DNA of 61,694 nucleotides from Rhizobiales bacterium CCH10-E5 (lineage in GTDB: Bacteria; Pseudomonadota; Alphaproteobacteria; Rhizobiales; Beijerinckiaceae). Below the pieces are notes generated by a model that ran no database searches, had not been told where the DNA came from, and worked only from the letters and a program-made list of their open reading frames with translations. The translations under genes and the position numbers were made by a program. The stretch is taken from NCBI GenBank assembly GCA_001556125.1, contig LSIG01000074.1, positions 1-61,694 on the forward strand. The letters are read 5' to 3'. Below are positions 25,892 to 34,906 of this stretch, one piece after another. Position 1 is the first letter of the stretch, and every line of letters begins with the position of its first letter.

Positions 25892-27303
25892 GCGCCGGCT
25901 CCCTTGGCGGGGATGCCCGGCCCGCGCCGCGAGGCGACGAGCTTGGCGAGCGCAGCCGAGGCGATGCGGGTCTTGAGCGAATCCGAGCGGCTGGTCAGGA
26001 CGATCGGCACGCGCGCGCCGAGCACCAGGCCGGCCGCATCGGCGCCGGCGAAATAGATCAGCTGCTTGGCCAGCATGTTGCCGGCCTCGAGATCGGGCAC
26101 CAGCAGGATGTCGGCCTGGCCGGCGACGGGTGAGACGATGCCCTTGGTGCGGGCGGCCTCGGGGCTGATCGCATTGTCGAAGGCGAGCGGCCCGTCGACG
26201 CGGGCGCCGGTGATCTGGCCGCGGGCGGCCATCACCGTCAGCGCCGCGGCGTCGAGCGTCGCGGGCATCCGCGCATTCACGGTCTCGACCGCGGCGAGGA
26301 CCGCCACCAGCGGCTCCGCGATGCCGAGCGTGTGCAGCAGGTCGATGGCGTTCTGGCAGATGTCGCGCTTCTGCTCGAGCGTTGGCAGGATGTTGATCGC
26401 GGCGTCCGTGACGATCAGCGGCTTGGGATAGGCCGGCACGCTCATCGCATAGACATGGCTGATGCGGCGCTCGGTGCGCAGGCCCGAACCGGCCGCAACG
26501 ACCGCGCCGAGCAGTTCGTCGGTGTGCAGGCTGCCCTTCATCAGGATCGAGACTTTGCCGGCCATGGCGAGTTCGACGCCGCGCGCGGCGGCGGCATGGC
26601 TGTGCTCGACGGCCTCGATCGGCATGCCGTCGAGCGAGACGCGGGCGGCCTCGGCGGCGGCCCGGATCTTCGCCTCCGGCCCGACCAGGATCGGCGCCAG
26701 CAGGCCCTCGTCGCGGATCTCGACGGCGGCGATGATCGCCTCCGGCGAGCAGGGATGGATCACCGCGACGCGCAGCGAGGGCAGGGCCCGGGCGTCGCGC
26801 ACGAAGGCGTCATAGCGGTCGTGCCGGCGCAGCGCGACCTCGGGCAGATGCGGGCTCGGCCAGGCGACGCTGGCCTGCGGCGCGATCACGGTGGCGGTGC
26901 CGGCCAGCACCTGTGCCCCGTCCTGGTTGGTGCAGGTGGTATCGAGGACGACGATGCGCTTGTCGGCGCGCTTCTCGCGGACCCGGACGGTGGCGGTGAT
27001 GGTGTCGCCCGGCGCCACCGGATGGCGGAACTGCAGGTCCTGACCGAGATAGATGGTGCCCGGGCCGGGCAGGCGGGTGCCGAGCAGGGCCGAGATCAGG
27101 CCCCCGGTCCACAGTCCGTGGGCGACGATATGGCCGAAGCGTTCGCCCGCGGCGAAGCCGGCATCGAGATGCGCCGGGTTGAGGTCGCCCGAGACGGCGG
27201 CAAAGAGGTCGATGTCGTCGCGTCCGACACTGCGCTGGAGCGAGGCGCTCTCACCGACGGCCAGTTCGTCGAAGGTGCGGTTCCTGAGGATGATCTGGTC
27301 CAT
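25888..27303 (-). CDS. Fused MaoC enoyl-CoA hydratase / phosphate acetyltransferase
   Basis: A 471-residue fusion. Residues 1-140 form a MaoC hot-dog hydratase (DIDLFAAVSGDLNPAHLDAGFA, HGLWTGGLISALLG). Residues 160-465 form a phosphate acetyl/butyryltransferase (VAVIHPCSPEAIIAAVEI, KGSLHTDELLGAV, ITDAAINILPTLEQK in part). The hydratase could supply (R)-3-hydroxyacyl-CoA and the transferase makes acyl phosphate for the adjacent kinase. The ATG at 27303 fits the MaoC start; sequence upstream in the same frame is shadow. It lies between phaC and ackA on one strand. Confidence 0.9.
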   Translation of the reverse strand: MDQIILRNRTFDELAVGESASLQRSVGRDDIDLFAAVSGDLNPAHLDAGFAAGERFGHIVAHGLWTGGLISALLGTRLPGPGTIYLGQDLQFRHPVAPGDTITATVRVREKRADKRIVVLDTTCTNQDGAQVLAGTATVIAPQASVAWPSPHLPEVALRRHDRYDAFVRDARALPSLRVAVIHPCSPEAIIAAVEIRDEGLLAPILVGPEAKIRAAAEAARVSLDGMPIEAVEHSHAAAARGVELAMAGKVSILMKGSLHTDELLGAVVAAGSGLRTERRISHVYAMSVPAYPKPLIVTDAAINILPTLEQKRDICQNAIDLLHTLGIAEPLVAVLAAVETVNARMPATLDAAALTVMAARGQITGARVDGPLAFDNAISPEAARTKGIVSPVAGQADILLVPDLEAGNMLAKQLIYFAGADAAGLVLGARVPIVLTSRSDSLKTRIASAALAKLVASRRGPGIPAKGAGA

Positions 27304-27310
27304 GGCGTCC

Positions 27311-29089
27311 TCAGCGTTGCAGCACATAGGTTCCGGGCGCGTCCGCGACGGGCGCGAGGCCCGCCTCTGTGGCACCCATCGCAGGCGGCGCGACGCGACC
27401 GGACGAATGCCCGTCGAGCCAGGCGACCCAGCTTTCCCACCAGGAGCCCTCGCAGGACCTCGCCTGCTCGACCCATTCATCGGGGCTGATCCGGACATCA
27501 TCGTGACGGCGCGTCGCGATGCGATAGTGCCGGTGCGGGTGGCCGGGCTCGCTGACGATGCCGGCATTGTGGCCGCCGCTGGTCAGGACGAAGGTGACGT
27601 CGGTGTCGGCGAGGGCGTGGATCTTGTAGACCGAGCGCCAGGGCGCGACATGGTCGCGCTCGGTGCCGACGGCGAAGAGCGGCAGGCGCAGATTCTGCAG
27701 GGCGACGGGGCGGCCGTCGACGAGCAGCCGGCCGGTCGCGAGGTCGTTGTCGAGATAGAGCCGGCGCAGATATTCGGCATGCATCCGGTAGGGCATGCGG
27801 GTGGCATCGGCGTTCCAGGCCATCAGGTCGTTCATCGGCGTGCGCTCGCCCATGAGGTAGTCGTGAACCAGCCGCGACCAGACGAGGTCGTTCGAGCGCA
27901 GCATCTGGAAGGCGCCGGCCATCTGGTCCGAGGCGAGATAGCCGCGGTTCCACATCACGCTTTCGAGCAGGCGGACCTGGCTGTGGTCGATGAAGAGGGC
28001 GAGCTCGCCGGGCTCGGTGAAATCCGTCTGCGCGGCCAGCAGGGTCAGCGAGGCCAGCCGCCGGTCGCCGGCCCGCGCCATGGCGGCGGCGGCGATGGTC
28101 AGGAGCGTGCCGCCGAGGCAGTAGCCCGCGGCATGGATCGCCCGGCCCGGCAGGATCGTGGCGATCGCGTCGAGTGCGGCCATCACGCCCAGGCGGCGGT
28201 AGTCGTCCAGGCCGAGATCGCGGTCGGCCGCCGTCGGATTGCGCCAGGAGATGCAGAAGACGGTGTGCCCCTGCGCGACGAGATGGCGGATCAGCGAGTT
28301 CCGCGGCGAGAGATCGAGGATGTAGTATTTCATGATCCAGGCCGGGACGATCAGGACCGGCTCGGCCTGCACCGTCTCGGTCGCGGGCGCATACTGGATC
28401 AGCTCGATCAGATGGTTGCGGAAGACGACCTTGCCCGGCGTTGCCGCGACGTCGCGGCCGACGACGAAGGCCTCGCTGCCGACCGGCCCCTGGCCCGAGG
28501 CCTGGCGGCCGGCGTCCTCGAGCGCGTTGCGGAAGCCGGCGAGGAGATTGGCGCCGCCGGTTTCGAGCATGCGCGCCACCACCTCCGGATTGGTGAAGGG
28601 CGTGTTGGCGGGCGATACCATGTCGAGCAGCTGGCGCGCGACGAAGGCGACGACCTCCTCGTGATGCGGGGTCACCCCCGGCACCTCGCGGGTGGCGTTG
28701 TGCCACCATTGCTGCGTCAGCAGGAAGGACTGTGCCCACAGATTGTAGGGCCAGTGCCGCCAGGCTTCACCGGCGAAGCGCTCGTCCCCCGGCAGGGGCT
28801 CGATGCAGGCGCCATCCCCGGCTCCGAGGCCGCAGGCGGCGAGATGGCCGGCCAGCTTCGTCGCCTTGCGGGCCGCCTTCCAGACCAGTTCCGCGCGCTT
28901 TCCCGGCGCGGCCGCGAGATGGGTCGACCAGTCGAGGCAAGCCAGCGCCAGTGCCGCCGGGGAAAGGCCGCCGCTGAACTGGGCGCTGAGCGCCTCGCGC
29001 ATCCGGTCGATCGCGGCGAAGGCCTCCAGCCCGAGCGCATCGGCCTGCGTCCCGGTGGGCGAGGGCAGGAGCGCATCAGGGACGGTCAT
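27311..29089 (-). CDS. phaC: Polyhydroxyalkanoate synthase (PhaC-type)
   Basis: A 592-residue class I-like PHA synthase. The lipase-box equivalent GYCLGG contains the catalytic Cys324, in the context AIHAAGYCLGGTLL. The Asp and His are in VGTERDHVAPW and TSGGHNAGIV, with PAWIMKYYILDLSPRNSL upstream. AAGGA six bases before the ATG at 29089 fixes the start. It is followed eight bases after its stop by maoC-pta and then ackA, an arrangement known in rhizobia, often under oxygen-responsive control. The final gene often present there, fabI, is not here. Confidence 0.9.
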   Translation of the reverse strand: MTVPDALLPSPTGTQADALGLEAFAAIDRMREALSAQFSGGLSPAALALACLDWSTHLAAAPGKRAELVWKAARKATKLAGHLAACGLGAGDGACIEPLPGDERFAGEAWRHWPYNLWAQSFLLTQQWWHNATREVPGVTPHHEEVVAFVARQLLDMVSPANTPFTNPEVVARMLETGGANLLAGFRNALEDAGRQASGQGPVGSEAFVVGRDVAATPGKVVFRNHLIELIQYAPATETVQAEPVLIVPAWIMKYYILDLSPRNSLIRHLVAQGHTVFCISWRNPTAADRDLGLDDYRRLGVMAALDAIATILPGRAIHAAGYCLGGTLLTIAAAAMARAGDRRLASLTLLAAQTDFTEPGELALFIDHSQVRLLESVMWNRGYLASDQMAGAFQMLRSNDLVWSRLVHDYLMGERTPMNDLMAWNADATRMPYRMHAEYLRRLYLDNDLATGRLLVDGRPVALQNLRLPLFAVGTERDHVAPWRSVYKIHALADTDVTFVLTSGGHNAGIVSEPGHPHRHYRIATRRHDDVRISPDEWVEQARSCEGSWWESWVAWLDGHSSGRVAPPAMGATEAGLAPVADAPGTYVLQR

Positions 29090-29206
29090 CGGCAATCCTT
29101 CAACCTCGACCATCTGGGTGCACCGGACCGACCGGCCGATCGGCTTCACCGCCACAGGCATCGTCGCAGGTTGTCGCCACGCTAGCTGCGCCGCCAGCCG
29201 CGCGTG

Positions 29207-29220
29207 TTGACCTCGATCAA
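29207..29220. promoter_or_regulatory. FNR/FixK-type box between phaC and the HlyD-rbbA operon
   Basis: TTGACCTCGATCAA matches the TTGA-N6-TCAA consensus for FNR, FnrN and FixK proteins in both half-sites. It lies 118 bases upstream of phaC (minus strand) and 148 bases upstream of the divergent HlyD gene (plus strand), so it could drive either or both under low oxygen. Confidence 0.7.
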
Positions 29221-29367
29221 CGCTGACGGGCGGCGCCCGTCGGACCCTGCCGTCGCGGGGACGAGACGGGCGAAGCCGTCCCGCGCAAGCCACCCTCACG
29301 ACCCTCCGTGGTGCTGCCGCGCCGCGGATGCGTCCGCCCGTCGTCCCGTCCGCGGAAGGCTGATCCG

Positions 29368-30438
29368 ATGAAGCTCCCGAAAGCCGGCTGGCTGCTGCCG
29401 GTCGTCGCCCTCCTCGCCGCCGGAATCGGCTATCTCGCCTGGCAGCGTCTGCGTGCCGGGGACCTGCCGGAGGGGCTTGCCAGCGGCAATGGCCGTATCG
29501 AGGCGGTGGAGATCGACGTCGCCGCGCGCGTCTCCGGCCGCATCAAGGAGATGCTGGCCAATGAGGGCGATTTCGTCACGGCCGGCCAGATCGTCGCGCG
29601 GATGGACACCGAGACGCTGGAGGCCCAGCGCGCCGAGGCGCAGGCGCAGGACGAGCGCGCGGTGATCGCCGTCGATACGGCCAGAAGTCTCGTCGTCCAG
29701 CGTCAGGCCGAAAAAACCGCCGCGACCGCCGTCGTCGCCCAGCGCGAGGCCGAGCTCGATGCCGCGCGCCGCAAACTCGGCCGGTCGGAGCAGCTCTCCG
29801 AGCGCGGCAATGTCTCCGACCAGGTGCTCGACGACGACCGGGCCCGGGCGCAGGGCGCCACCGCCGCCGTCGGCGCCGCCAAGGCCCAGCTCGCCGCCAG
29901 CGAGGCCGCGATCAGCTCGGCCGTGTCCCAGGTCGTCGGGGCGCAGGCCGCGGTGGCGGCCGCGAAGGCGACGGTGCGGCGCTTCGATGCCGATATCGAC
30001 GACAGCGCGCTGAAGGCCCCGCGCGACGGGCGCGTCCAGTACCGCGTCGCCCAGCCGGGCGAGGTCGTGGCCGCGGGCGGACGCGTGCTCAACCTGGTCG
30101 ATCTCCAGGACGTGTTCATGACCTTCTTCCTGCCGACCGGGCAGGCGGGCCGCGTCGCCCTGGGCGCGCAGGCGCGCATTGTGCTCGACGCGGCGCCGAG
30201 GCTCGTCATCCCGGCGTCGATCTCCTTCGTCGCCGATGTCGCCCAGTTCACGCCGAAGACCGTCGAGACGACGCAGGAGCGCGAGAAGCTGATGTTCCGC
30301 ATCAAGGCGCGGATTCCGCCCGCGCTGCTGCGCAAGCATATCCAGCAGGTGAAGACCGGGTTGCCGGGCGTGGCCTATGTCCAGCTCGATCCGCAAGCGG
30401 CCTGGCCGCAGCGCCTCCAGACCGGCCTCGTTCAATGA
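29368..30438 (+). CDS. HlyD-family membrane-fusion protein
   Basis: The 356-residue protein has one N-terminal membrane anchor ([20 protein letters not shown]), then a biotinyl-lipoyl-like half motif ([21 protein letters not shown]). A long coiled-coil hairpin rich in Ala/Gln/Glu (about residues 95-205) and a beta-barrel region follow. It links an inner-membrane ABC exporter to the cell envelope. The start at 29368 is supported by GGAAGG upstream. Its stop overlaps the rbbA start by four bases. It is related to E. coli YhiI/YbhG. Confidence 0.88.
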   Translation: MKLPKAGWLLPVVALLAAGIGYLAWQRLRAGDLPEGLASGNGRIEAVEIDVAARVSGRIKEMLANEGDFVTAGQIVARMDTETLEAQRAEAQAQDERAVIAVDTARSLVVQRQAEKTAATAVVAQREAELDAARRKLGRSEQLSERGNVSDQVLDDDRARAQGATAAVGAAKAQLAASEAAISSAVSQVVGAQAAVAAAKATVRRFDADIDDSALKAPRDGRVQYRVAQPGEVVAAGGRVLNLVDLQDVFMTFFLPTGQAGRVALGAQARIVLDAAPRLVIPASISFVADVAQFTPKTVETTQEREKLMFRIKARIPPALLRKHIQQVKTGLPGVAYVQLDPQAAWPQRLQTGLVQ

Positions 30439-33197
30439 GCGCGCTTCCGGCTGCGGCCGGGGCGCCGGTCGTCAGCCTCGCCGGCGTTGGCCTGAGCTAC
30501 GGCCAGACCCGGGCGCTCGAGAGCGTGACCGTCGATCTTCCATCGGGCTGCATGGTCGGGCTGATCGGTCCCGACGGCGTCGGCAAATCCAGCTTGTTGT
30601 CTTTGGTGGCCGGTGCGCGCGCGATCCAGACCGGTTCGGTCACGGTCCTCGGCGGCGACATGGCGAATGCGGCGCATCGGCGCGCGGCCTGCCCGCGCAT
30701 CGCCTATATGCCGCAGGGGCTCGGCAAGAACCTGTATCCGACGCTGTCGGTGTTCGAGAATGTCGAGTTTTTCGGGCGATTGTTCGGGCAGGGCCGGGCC
30801 GAGCGCGAGCGGCGCATCGCCGAACTGCTGGCGAGCACCGGTCTCGGGCCTTTCGCCGGCCGGCCGGCGGGCAAGCTCTCGGGCGGGATGAAGCAGAAGC
30901 TCGGCCTGTGCTGCGCGCTGATCCACGATCCCGATCTGCTGATCCTCGACGAGCCGACCACCGGCGTCGATCCCTTGTCGCGGCGCCAGTTCTGGGAGCT
31001 GATCGACGACATCCGGGCCGGGCGTCCCGGCATGAGCGTCATCGTTGCGACGGCCTATATGGAAGAGGCGGCGCGTTTCGACTGGCTGGTGGCGATGGAT
31101 GCCGGGCGCGTCCTCGCCACGGGCGCGCCGGCCGCGCTTCTCGCGCAGACGCGGTCGGCCTCGCTCGACGAGGCCTTCATCGCGCTGCTGCCGGAGGAGA
31201 AGCGCCGGCTGCACCGGGCTGTGACGATCCCGCCACGCGACGTGGCGGCCGAGGCCGAGATCGCGATCGAGGCCGAGGATCTGACGATGCGCTTCGACGA
31301 TTTCGTCGCGGTCGACCGGGTCAGCTTCCGGATCCCGCGCGGCGAGATCTTCGGCTTCCTCGGCTCGAACGGCTGCGGCAAGTCGACGACGATGAAGATG
31401 CTGACCGGGCTGCTGGCCGCGAGCGAGGGCCGGGCCCGGCTGTTCGGTGCGGAGGTCGACCCGCGCGACATGCGCGTGCGCCAGCGCGTCGGCTACATGT
31501 CGCAGGCCTTCTCGCTCTATTCGGAGCTGACGGTGGCGCAGAATCTCGATCTGCACGCCCGCCTGTTCCGGCTGCCGCCGGAGAGCATTCCGGCCCGCGT
31601 GGCCGAGATGGTGGAGCGGTTCGACCTCGCTTCCGTGATGGATGCGCTGCCGGACGCGCTGCCGCTCGGCCTGCGTCAGCGCCTGTCGCTGGCGGTCGCG
31701 CTGATCCATGCGCCGGAAATCCTGATCCTCGACGAACCGACCTCGGGCGTCGATCCGATCGCCCGCGACGGGCTCTGGCAGATCCTGGCCGATCTGTCGC
31801 GGCGCGTCGGCGTCACCATCTTCATCTCGACCCATTTCATGAACGAGGCGCAGCGCTGCGACCGCATCTCGCTGATGCATGCCGGCAAGGTGCTGGTCAG
31901 CGACACGCCGGCGGCGATCGTGGCGCAGCGCGGCAGCGCCACGCTGGAGGACGCCTTCATCGGCTATCTGGAGGAGGCGATCGGGGAGGCCGGGGCGCCG
32001 CCGCAACCCGCGCCGGTGGCTCCGCAGCCTACCGCGGTGGCGGTGACCGCCCCCCATGCGGAGCGCCGCCTGTTCGATCCGCGCCGGATGCTCAGCTATA
32101 CAAGGCGCGAGGCGCTGGAGCTGCGGCGCGACCCGATCCGCGCCACGCTGGCCCTGGTCGGCAGCCTGCTTTTGATGTTCGTCATCGGCTACGGCATCAA
32201 TTTCGACGTCGAGAAGCTGTCCTTCGCGGTGCTCGATCACGACCGGACGCTCGCCAGCGGCGATTACGCGCTGGGCATGGCCGGATCGCGCTACTTCGTC
32301 GAGACCGCGCCGATCACCGATTATGCCGATCTCGACCGGCGGATGCGCCGCGGCGAACTGGCGCTCGCCATCGAGATCCCGCCCGGCTTCGGGCGAGATC
32401 TCGCGCGCGGACGTCCCGTCGCGGTCGCGGCCTGGATCGACGGGGCGATGCCGCAGCGGGCCGAGACCGTGCAGGGCTATGTCCAGGGCCTGCACGCCGC
32501 CTGGCTGACGCAGAAGATGCGCCTGCTGCTGGGCGAGGATGCGGCCAGCGCCTCGTTCCGCATCGAGACGCGCTATCGCTACAACCCCAATATCGAGAGC
32601 CTGATCGCGATGGTGCCGGCGGTGATCCCGCTGCTGCTGATGATGATTCCGGCCATGCTGGCGGCGCTCAGCGTGGTCCGGGAGAAGGAGCTGGGCTCGA
32701 TCATCAACTTTTATGTCACGCCGGTGACGCGCTTCGAGTTCCTGCTCGGCAAGCAGCTGCCCTATGTCGCGCTCGCGCTCGCCAATGCGCTGCTGCTCAG
32801 CCTCTTCGCCGTCTTCGTCTTCCGCGTGCCCTTCACGGGCGATCTCCTCGCCTTCGCCACTGCTGCCTTCGTCTATGTGGTGGCGGCTACGGCGATGGGG
32901 CTGCTGATCTCCAGCTTCATGACCAGCCAGATCGCGGCGATCTTCGGCACGACGATCCTAACCCTGCTGCCGGCGACGCAGTTTTCCGGCATGACCGACC
33001 CGGTCTCCTCGCTGCAGGGGGTGGGCGCGCTGGTCGGACGGATCTATCCGACCGCGCATTTCATGACGATCTCGCGCGGCACTTTCTCCAAGGGGCTGGG
33101 CTTCGGCGATCTCGGGGGCAGCTTCGTTCCCCTGCTGATCGCCGTGCCGGTGCTGCTCGGGCTGGCCACGTTCCTCCTCAAGAAACAGGCGCGGTGA
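30435..33197 (+). CDS. rbbA: RbbA-like double ABC ATPase fused to a membrane domain
   Basis: A 920-residue protein with two ABC ATPase domains. The first Walker A is GPDGVGKSS (residues 45-52) with signature LSGGM. The second is GSNGCGKST (about 310), where the signature appears as [11 protein letters not shown]. An ABC-2-type membrane domain fills about 545-920. Length and domain order match E. coli RbbA (YhiH), described both as a ribosome-associated ATPase and as part of an exporter. The operon with HlyD before and a permease after matches yhiI-rbbA-yhhJ. Confidence 0.88.
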   Translation: MSALPAAAGAPVVSLAGVGLSYGQTRALESVTVDLPSGCMVGLIGPDGVGKSSLLSLVAGARAIQTGSVTVLGGDMANAAHRRAACPRIAYMPQGLGKNLYPTLSVFENVEFFGRLFGQGRAERERRIAELLASTGLGPFAGRPAGKLSGGMKQKLGLCCALIHDPDLLILDEPTTGVDPLSRRQFWELIDDIRAGRPGMSVIVATAYMEEAARFDWLVAMDAGRVLATGAPAALLAQTRSASLDEAFIALLPEEKRRLHRAVTIPPRDVAAEAEIAIEAEDLTMRFDDFVAVDRVSFRIPRGEIFGFLGSNGCGKSTTMKMLTGLLAASEGRARLFGAEVDPRDMRVRQRVGYMSQAFSLYSELTVAQNLDLHARLFRLPPESIPARVAEMVERFDLASVMDALPDALPLGLRQRLSLAVALIHAPEILILDEPTSGVDPIARDGLWQILADLSRRVGVTIFISTHFMNEAQRCDRISLMHAGKVLVSDTPAAIVAQRGSATLEDAFIGYLEEAIGEAGAPPQPAPVAPQPTAVAVTAPHAERRLFDPRRMLSYTRREALELRRDPIRATLALVGSLLLMFVIGYGINFDVEKLSFAVLDHDRTLASGDYALGMAGSRYFVETAPITDYADLDRRMRRGELALAIEIPPGFGRDLARGRPVAVAAWIDGAMPQRAETVQGYVQGLHAAWLTQKMRLLLGEDAASASFRIETRYRYNPNIESLIAMVPAVIPLLLMMIPAMLAALSVVREKELGSIINFYVTPVTRFEFLLGKQLPYVALALANALLLSLFAVFVFRVPFTGDLLAFATAAFVYVVAATAMGLLISSFMTSQIAAIFGTTILTLLPATQFSGMTDPVSSLQGVGALVGRIYPTAHFMTISRGTFSKGLGFGDLGGSFVPLLIAVPVLLGLATFLLKKQAR

Positions 33198-33200
33198 GCG

Positions 33201-34313
33201 ATGCGGCCGGCGAACATCCTGCATCTCGGGATCAAGGAAATCCGCGGTCTGCTGCGCGACACGACCCTGCTGGTGCTGATCGTCTACAGCTTCACGCTGG
33301 CGATCTACAGCCAGACCAAGGCGGTGCCGGAGACGCTCAACCGCGCCGCCATCGCCATCGTCGACGAGGACCGCTCGCCGCTCTCCTCGCGCATCGTCAC
33401 GGCGTTCTATCCGCCCTATTTCACGCCGCCGCGGGTGATCACCGCCACCGAGATGGACCGGCGCATGGATGCCGGGCTCGACACCTTCGCGCTCGACATT
33501 CCCCCCAATTTCCAGCGCGACCTGCTCGCGGGTCGCAAGCCCGCGATCCAGCTCAATGTCGATGCGACGCGGATGACCCAGGCCTTCAGCGGCAATGTCT
33601 ATATCCAGAGCATCGTCGGGGCGGAGATCACGGAGTTCAGCCAGCGGGCGCGGGCGGCGGCGGCCTCGCCGGTCGAGCTTGTCCAGCGCCTGCGCTTCAA
33701 TCCGGAGCTCAACAAGGGCTGGTTCGGCGCGGTGATGAACGTGGTGCTGAGCATCACCATGCTCTCGATCGTGCTGACCGGCGCGGCGCTGATCCGCGAG
33801 CGCGAGCACGGCACGATCGAGCATCTGCTGGCGATGCCGGTGACCCCCTTCGAGATCATGACGAGCAAGGTCTGGTCGATGGGGCTCGTCGTGCTCGCCG
33901 CCTCGGCGCTGTCGCTGATCGTCGTGGTCCAGGGGATGCTGGGCGTGCCGATCGAAGGCAGCATCCCGCTGTTCCTGCTGGGCGCGGCGCTGCTGCTCTT
34001 CGCCACCACCTCGCTCGGCATCTTCCTCGCCAGCATCGCCGGCTCGATGCCGCAATTCGGGCTGCTCCTGATGATGGTGCTCTTGCCGCTGCAGATGCTC
34101 TCGGGCGGCATGACGCCGCGCGAGAGCATGCCCGAGATCGTCCAGACGATCATGCTGGCGGCGCCCAACACCCATTTCGTCATCCTCGCCCAGGCGGTGC
34201 TGTTCCGCGGGGCGGGGCTCGACGTGGTCTGGCCGCAGCTGCTCGCGCTCATCGGCATCGGCGCTGCGCTGTTTGCAGTGTCGCTGCGGCGCTTCCCGCG
34301 TTTCCTGCGCTGA
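33201..34313 (+). CDS. ABC-2 type exporter permease (YhhJ-like)
   Basis: The 370-residue protein has one N-terminal membrane helix (LLVLIVYSFTLAIYS), a large extracytoplasmic domain (about residues 45-165) and five C-terminal membrane segments (SITMLSIVLTGAALI, LSLIVVVQGMLGVPI, FGLLLMMVLLPLQMLSGGM). This is the usual ABC-2 membrane topology. It starts three bases after the rbbA stop. It would complete an HlyD / RbbA / permease export unit; cargo unknown. Confidence 0.88.
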   Translation: MRPANILHLGIKEIRGLLRDTTLLVLIVYSFTLAIYSQTKAVPETLNRAAIAIVDEDRSPLSSRIVTAFYPPYFTPPRVITATEMDRRMDAGLDTFALDIPPNFQRDLLAGRKPAIQLNVDATRMTQAFSGNVYIQSIVGAEITEFSQRARAAAASPVELVQRLRFNPELNKGWFGAVMNVVLSITMLSIVLTGAALIREREHGTIEHLLAMPVTPFEIMTSKVWSMGLVVLAASALSLIVVVQGMLGVPIEGSIPLFLLGAALLLFATTSLGIFLASIAGSMPQFGLLLMMVLLPLQMLSGGMTPRESMPEIVQTIMLAAPNTHFVILAQAVLFRGAGLDVVWPQLLALIGIGAALFAVSLRRFPRFLR

Positions 34314-34324
34314 GGTCGAGAGCC

Positions 34325-34906
34325 TCAGGAGCGGGCGTATTTGGCCCCGCAGAAGGAGCGCGCATTATCGGTCCACTGGCCGAAGCCGGTGGCGACCATG
34401 TTGCGGATGACGGTGCAGACATAGCGATGCTGGGCCGGGTTGTTGTGCGGCCCGGCGTGATAGCGCGCCACCGCCATGGTCCAGCTCGTATGGCGGGCCT
34501 TCAGCCGCTTCAGGAACTTGGCCGAGTATTCGACGTTCAGCGCCGGGTCGAACATCGCGTCGAGGCTGGGGAACTGGTCGCGATGGTAATGGTGGTTGAT
34601 CTGCATGCAGCCGATGTCGATCAGCTTCTTGCCCTTGGCGCGCGAGGTGTGGAACTCGGCCAGCGCCTCCTCCTTGCTCGCGCCGAAGAAGGCGCGGCCA
34701 TGGATGTTGAGCGCATAGGGCTGCAGCGAGTTGCGCCGGCCGCTCTCGGTCAGCCCGACCGAGTAGAGCACGCCGACGGGGATGTCATAGGCCTTCGAGA
34801 CGCGGATCATGTGCTCCTCGCAGACCGTCTGGGCGGCGGCCGGCGTGAACAGGCTAGAGATAGCGAAGAGGGTCGCGGCCAGGGCGATGGCTTTCGCGGC
34901 GATCAT
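34325..34906 (-). CDS. Lytic transglycosylase (SLT domain) of the flagellar cluster
   Basis: A 193-residue exported protein. A signal peptide (IALAATLFAISSLFTPAAA) precedes an SLT lysozyme-like fold: catalytic Glu in YSVGLTESGRRN, then IDIGCMQINHHYH and AVARYHAGP. GGAGG six bases before the ATG at 34906 fixes the start, which lies 53 bases inside the end of fliK. Position last in the motB-motC-fliK unit suggests it opens peptidoglycan for the flagellar rod or motor, as proposed for the equivalent ORF in Sinorhizobium. Confidence 0.85.
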   Translation of the reverse strand: MIAAKAIALAATLFAISSLFTPAAAQTVCEEHMIRVSKAYDIPVGVLYSVGLTESGRRNSLQPYALNIHGRAFFGASKEEALAEFHTSRAKGKKLIDIGCMQINHHYHRDQFPSLDAMFDPALNVEYSAKFLKRLKARHTSWTMAVARYHAGPHNNPAQHRYVCTVIRNMVATGFGQWTDNARSFCGAKYARS

